Below, one piece after another: positions 8,515-10,332 of a stretch of DNA of 10,332 nt. Positions within the stretch are counted from its first letter, which is position 1. Each line of letters opens with the position of its first letter. The translations under genes and the position numbers were made by a program. The notes below the pieces were generated by a model, which was given only the letters and a program-made list of their open reading frames with translations, had not been told where the DNA came from and did not search any database. The stretch comes from Bacteroidales bacterium (GTDB lineage Bacteria > Bacteroidota > Bacteroidia > Bacteroidales > UBA7960), in NCBI GenBank assembly GCA_007122505.1, contig SKTQ01000083.1, positions 1 to 10,332 on the forward strand, read 5' to 3'.

Positions 8515-8696
8515 GATATAATTTGTTGATTTAATGGTTATGGATGACTTATTTGTTCAGGGAAACAACCATTTTAAAAAAAAGTTTATCCGAATCTATA
8601 AATATTTAAAAAATTTTTTTGAAAAATATTTTTGCCACGAATGCACGAATGAAAAAATCAAAGGATATACCTTATAATTTATTAAATTTACCGTGA
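8515..8696. other. AT-rich intergenic region upstream of the pyrophosphatase gene
   Basis: No gene is supported here. The stretch 8574-8633 is almost entirely A/T. A weak 7-bp inverted repeat (aatggtt at 8533-8539, aaccatt at 8567-8573) lies in the presumed 5' leader of the minus-strand pyrophosphatase gene. A TAnnTTTG box (8627-8634) points rightward but has no matching -33 element. The first copy of the 25-bp direct repeat (8633-8657) is also located here. Confidence 0.5.
8633..8657 (+). repeat. 25-bp direct repeat, left copy (tandem cacgaatg)
   Basis: This copy is identical to 10124-10148. It consists of tgc, two tandem copies of cacgaatg, and six A. Similar cacgaat-type intergenic repeats are, from memory, frequent in Bacteroidetes genomes; this was not checked. 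Together with the right copy it brackets about 1.5 kb that contains the small membrane protein and ORF6N genes. Confidence 0.9.
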
Positions 8697-8945
8697 GAGA
8701 TAGAATTCAATTACTTTTTTTATAGAATTTCCGCAGTAGGCTCTGGTATAGGAGTTACGGCGAACTTATAAAATGATAATCAAAGTGTTGCCGGGCATAA
8801 AGCAATTGCAACAGGAGTTTCTATGACCTTGGAAGCAGTTATAAACAGAGCAGTACCAGGAGTAGGAACCCCGATAATGACAAGGGGTTTGATTGATGGA
8901 ACTAAGAGATTCATGGATTACTCAGTAAATATAACGGAAAAATAA
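8697..8945 (+). pseudogene. decayed coding fragment, possibly the C-terminus of a lost toxin-type protein
   Basis: One reading frame is protein-like from 8697 to 8945 except for a single TAA at 8769-8771. Before the stop it reads ISAVGSGIGVTANL. After it comes NDNQSVAGHKAIATGVS, then a 40-residue stretch from an ATG at 8823 (MTLEAVINRAVPGVG.., ending FMDYSVNITEK). The first part lacks a good start codon, so this looks like the truncated 3' end of a larger gene with an internal stop, or a 40-residue ORF on its own. Its stop is 3 nt before the ATG of the next gene, which is typical of tight coupling. The family is not recognised. A Gly/Ala-rich C-terminal fragment directly before a tiny membrane-protein gene resembles a polymorphic toxin tip with its immunity gene; this is inference. 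Confidence 0.45.
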
Positions 8946-8948
8946 GAA

Positions 8949-9149
8949 ATGGGTATCGTTAAATTCATTTTTGGAGTAATAATTCTTTTTATGGGATTAT
9001 TTTTCCTTATAAGGGCTATAATAAAAACATGGGGCGAGCAAGGCAAATATCGAGACCCACTCCAATCACACATGCATGCACATGGATATTTTGGTTTTGG
9101 ATTCTTGATAATATGGGGAGTTTATCTGATATTTTCGTCATTTAGTTAA
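8949..9149 (+). CDS. small two-helix membrane protein, possible immunity protein
   Basis: The 66-residue protein has two predicted membrane helices, about residues 4-25 and 47-64. They are joined by a polar loop of about 20 residues with a lysine-rich start and an HMHAH cluster (H41, H43, H45). The start is ATG 8949, 3 nt after the stop of the preceding fragment, which suggests translational coupling to it. The family is not recognised. Size, topology and position match the small membrane immunity proteins that follow toxin tips in Bacteroidetes polymorphic toxin loci, but no intact toxin is present. It could equally be an unrelated small membrane protein. The frame is free of stops, and the strongly hydrophobic composition with an orderly topology supports a real gene. 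Confidence 0.6.
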   Translation: MGIVKFIFGVIILFMGLFFLIRAIIKTWGEQGKYRDPLQSHMHAHGYFGFGFLIIWGVYLIFSSFS

Positions 9150-9308
9150 CTATTTCAATCATTAAAAAGTATTAAAGAAAAAGCACTGAGCCGGATATAA
9201 ATAAGTGACCAGCACCGGACCTTGCCAGGTTAACAATCTTGAGAGCTTACAAAACAAACTGAGAAATGCCATCTGCTGAACAAGTATAAGAATAATCAAT
9301 TTTATCTC

Positions 9309-9316
9309 TATTTTTG
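9309..9316 (+). promoter_or_regulatory. Bacteroidetes-type -7 element upstream of the ORF6N gene
   Basis: TATTTTTG matches the TAnnTTTG consensus of the Bacteroidetes primary sigma factor. It ends 26 nt before the ATG at 9343, leaving room for a leader of about 20 nt. No convincing TTTG -33 element is seen at the expected spacing. The site supports separate transcription of the ORF6N gene from the small membrane-protein gene. Confidence 0.5.
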
Positions 9317-9342
9317 TAAGCTTAAAAGAAAATAGAGTATCC

Positions 9343-9894
9343 ATGAAAAAAGAAATACAAATAATCAGTGACGAAGCAATCATTATCAAAATATACGTGA
9401 TACGGGGCAGGAAAGTGATGATAGACAGAGACCTGGCCCAATTGTATGATGTAGAAACCAGGGCACTGAACCAAGCGGTTAAAAGGAACGAAAAACGCTT
9501 TCCTGATGACTTCATGTTCCAGATGACCAGGGAAGAAATGCAGGAATGGAAATCACAAATTGTGATATCCAATAGGGAAACCATGGGACTGCGAAAACCC
9601 CCGCTGGTATTTTCGGAGCAAGGCGTGGCCATGCTTTCCAGTGTGCTGAACAGCGACAGGGCCATTCAGGTAAACATCCAAATCATACGGGTGTTTACCA
9701 AAATGCGTGAACTGCTCACTACCCATAAAGAAATCCTGGAAAAACTTGAACAACTTGAAAAGAAAGACTTAGAGCAGGACGATAAAATCATGCTCATTTT
9801 TGAATACCTCAAACAGTTGGAAAAGGCCAAGCAGGAAGAACTGGAATACCGCAACAGACAGCAGATTGGCTACAAACGAAACAAGGAAGAGTAA
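9343..9894 (+). CDS. ORF6N-domain DNA-binding protein
   Basis: The 183-residue protein carries an ORF6N domain at about residues 12-112, of the kind first seen in phage antirepressor-like proteins. Visible signatures are VMIDRDLAQLYDVETRALN, VKRNEKRFPDDFMFQ and FSEQGVAMLSSVLNSDRAI. The usual GGRRYLPYAFTEQG segment of chromosomal Bacteroidetes copies is here RETMGLRKPPLVFSEQG, a mild divergence. Residues about 125-170 are a charged, probably coiled-coil tail (EKLEQLEKKDLEQDDK). No partner enzyme domain is present. Such stand-alone genes are common in Bacteroidetes chromosomes and probably descend from phage or mobile elements; their cellular role is not established. The ATG at 9343 is supported by the TAnnTTTG box at 9309-9316. 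No other phage gene lies nearby, and the gene sits within the 25-bp repeat pair. Confidence 0.9.
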   Translation: MKKEIQIISDEAIIIKIYVIRGRKVMIDRDLAQLYDVETRALNQAVKRNEKRFPDDFMFQMTREEMQEWKSQIVISNRETMGLRKPPLVFSEQGVAMLSSVLNSDRAIQVNIQIIRVFTKMRELLTTHKEILEKLEQLEKKDLEQDDKIMLIFEYLKQLEKAKQEELEYRNRQQIGYKRNKEE

Positions 9895-10123
9895 ACTCTG
9901 GAAATCCATCCAGTACCCACATGGGGGAAAAACAATTCTTCATTGAATTAGCGATGCAATGGTTCTACGCTGGCTTTGAAAGTTTCCCAAGTGGTAAGAA
10001 TTGTGACAAGCGTTTAAATGGTGTAATGAGCATTTTTCATTTAACTGAAATATTTCTTAAAACTTTATATGTTTCTATTTGTGAATGCTTTAGCTACCTT
10101 TATTGCCTAAATGGTATAAAAAA
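9895..10123. other. intergenic stretch with no supported gene
   Basis: Between the ORF6N gene and the right copy of the direct repeat nothing convincing is encoded. An open frame from 9921 runs 79 codons, but its end is the repeat itself and its composition shows no recognisable family, signal or domain. The right half of the stretch is AT-rich. Confidence 0.5.
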
Positions 10124-10148
10124 TGCCACGAATGCACGAATGAAAAAA
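10124..10148 (+). repeat. 25-bp direct repeat, right copy (tandem cacgaatg)
   Basis: This is an exact copy of 8633-8657 in the same orientation, followed by two more A. The distance between copies is 1491 bp from start to start. Confidence 0.9.
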
Positions 10149-10176
10149 AATGACCCCTGACCAACCAAATATTTTC

Positions 10177-10218
10177 TACTACCTACTACATACTGCATAC
10201 TACCTACTTAATACTCAA
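10177..10218. repeat. heptanucleotide-period repeat array (six TACTnnn units)
   Basis: Six consecutive 7-nt units all begin with TACT: tactacc, tactaca, tactgca, tactacc, tacttaa and tactcaa. The last three bases vary. Further right, gtcgaac and atccaac (10266-10279) form a second pair of 7-nt units of pattern nTCnAAC. Degenerate 7-nt-period intergenic arrays of both kinds are, from memory, seen in other Bacteroidetes; the function is unknown. Confidence 0.7.
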
Positions 10219-10286
10219 ATCCCACCACCCGCCTCCCCCTCGTTTTCACCCTTTCCACCCCGGACGTCGAACATCCAACCCCCGAT

Positions 10287-10318
10287 ATTGTTTCCTAAGT
10301 TGTAATCCGTTATCTTTG
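10287..10318 (+). promoter_or_regulatory. Bacteroidetes-type promoter for a gene beyond the right edge
   Basis: TATCTTTG at 10311-10318 is a perfect TAnnTTTG -7 element. A TTG at 10288-10290 lies 20 nt upstream, which is within the spacing known for the Bacteroidetes -33/-7 promoter. Transcription would run rightward out of the window, so the gene served is not visible. Confidence 0.6.
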
Positions 10319-10332
10319 GGGTAGTGCCGGCC

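Noticed and set aside
8533..8573. aatggtt/aaccatt inverted repeat in the leader of the pyrophosphatase gene
   Set aside because: A 7-bp AT-rich stem with a 27-nt loop is too weak to call a riboswitch or attenuator, and no T run follows on the minus strand.
9162..9665. 167-codon open frame on the minus strand
   Set aside because: It overlaps the well-supported ORF6N gene in antisense and its product has no family features; it is a shadow frame.
8633..10148. Direct repeats as ends of an insertion sequence or CRISPR array
   Set aside because: No transposase or terminal inverted repeats are visible, and there are only two copies 1.5 kb apart without spacer-like units.
9921..10160. 79-codon open frame on the plus strand
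   Set aside because: Its last part is a translation of the 25-bp repeat, it has no recognisable domain, signal or membrane segment, and no promoter or tight spacing supports it.

Overview
The window looks like chromosomal DNA of a Bacteroidota (Bacteroidetes) bacterium. The evidence is a type IX secretion system (T9SS) cargo protein with a CHU_C/gliding-motility C-terminal domain, an adjacent PorP/SprF partner, an OmpA/PD40 envelope protein, an orphan ORF6N-domain gene, and promoter-like TAnnTTTG boxes. None of this was confirmed by database search.

Layout. Positions 1-196 are a structured, AT-rich intergenic leader. Positions 197-6086 hold three tightly packed plus-strand genes that look like one operon. 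The first encodes a large secreted multidomain protein: HYR-like Cys repeats, two DUF11-type domains, three SprB repeats and a type B sorting domain. The second is a PorP/SprF-family outer-membrane protein. The third is a PorE-like protein with TPR-like, PD40, carboxypeptidase-regulatory-like and divergent OmpA regions. The likely logic is cargo, dedicated secretion/anchoring partner, and peptidoglycan-side envelope component. A strong hairpin at 6192-6233 ends this operon and can also serve the convergent gene. Positions 6292-8514 (minus strand) encode a membrane-bound ion-pumping pyrophosphatase with the residue signature of the K+-dependent class.

From about 8515 to the right edge the window changes character: short genes, intergenic DNA and repeats. 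A 25-bp direct repeat containing two tandem copies of cacgaatg occurs at 8633-8657 and 10124-10148 and brackets about 1.5 kb. Inside it lie a decayed coding fragment (about 8697-8945), a 66-residue two-helix membrane protein starting 3 nt after that fragment, and an ORF6N-domain protein. The fragment plus the small membrane protein resembles the end of a toxin/immunity pair whose toxin has been lost; this is inference. To the right are a heptanucleotide-period repeat array (10177-10218) and a good Bacteroidetes-type promoter (about 10287-10318) pointing out of the window.

The strongest candidates for something undescribed are the repeat-bounded 1.5-kb cassette and the small gene pair within it. 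The T9SS trio and the pyrophosphatase belong to known families.
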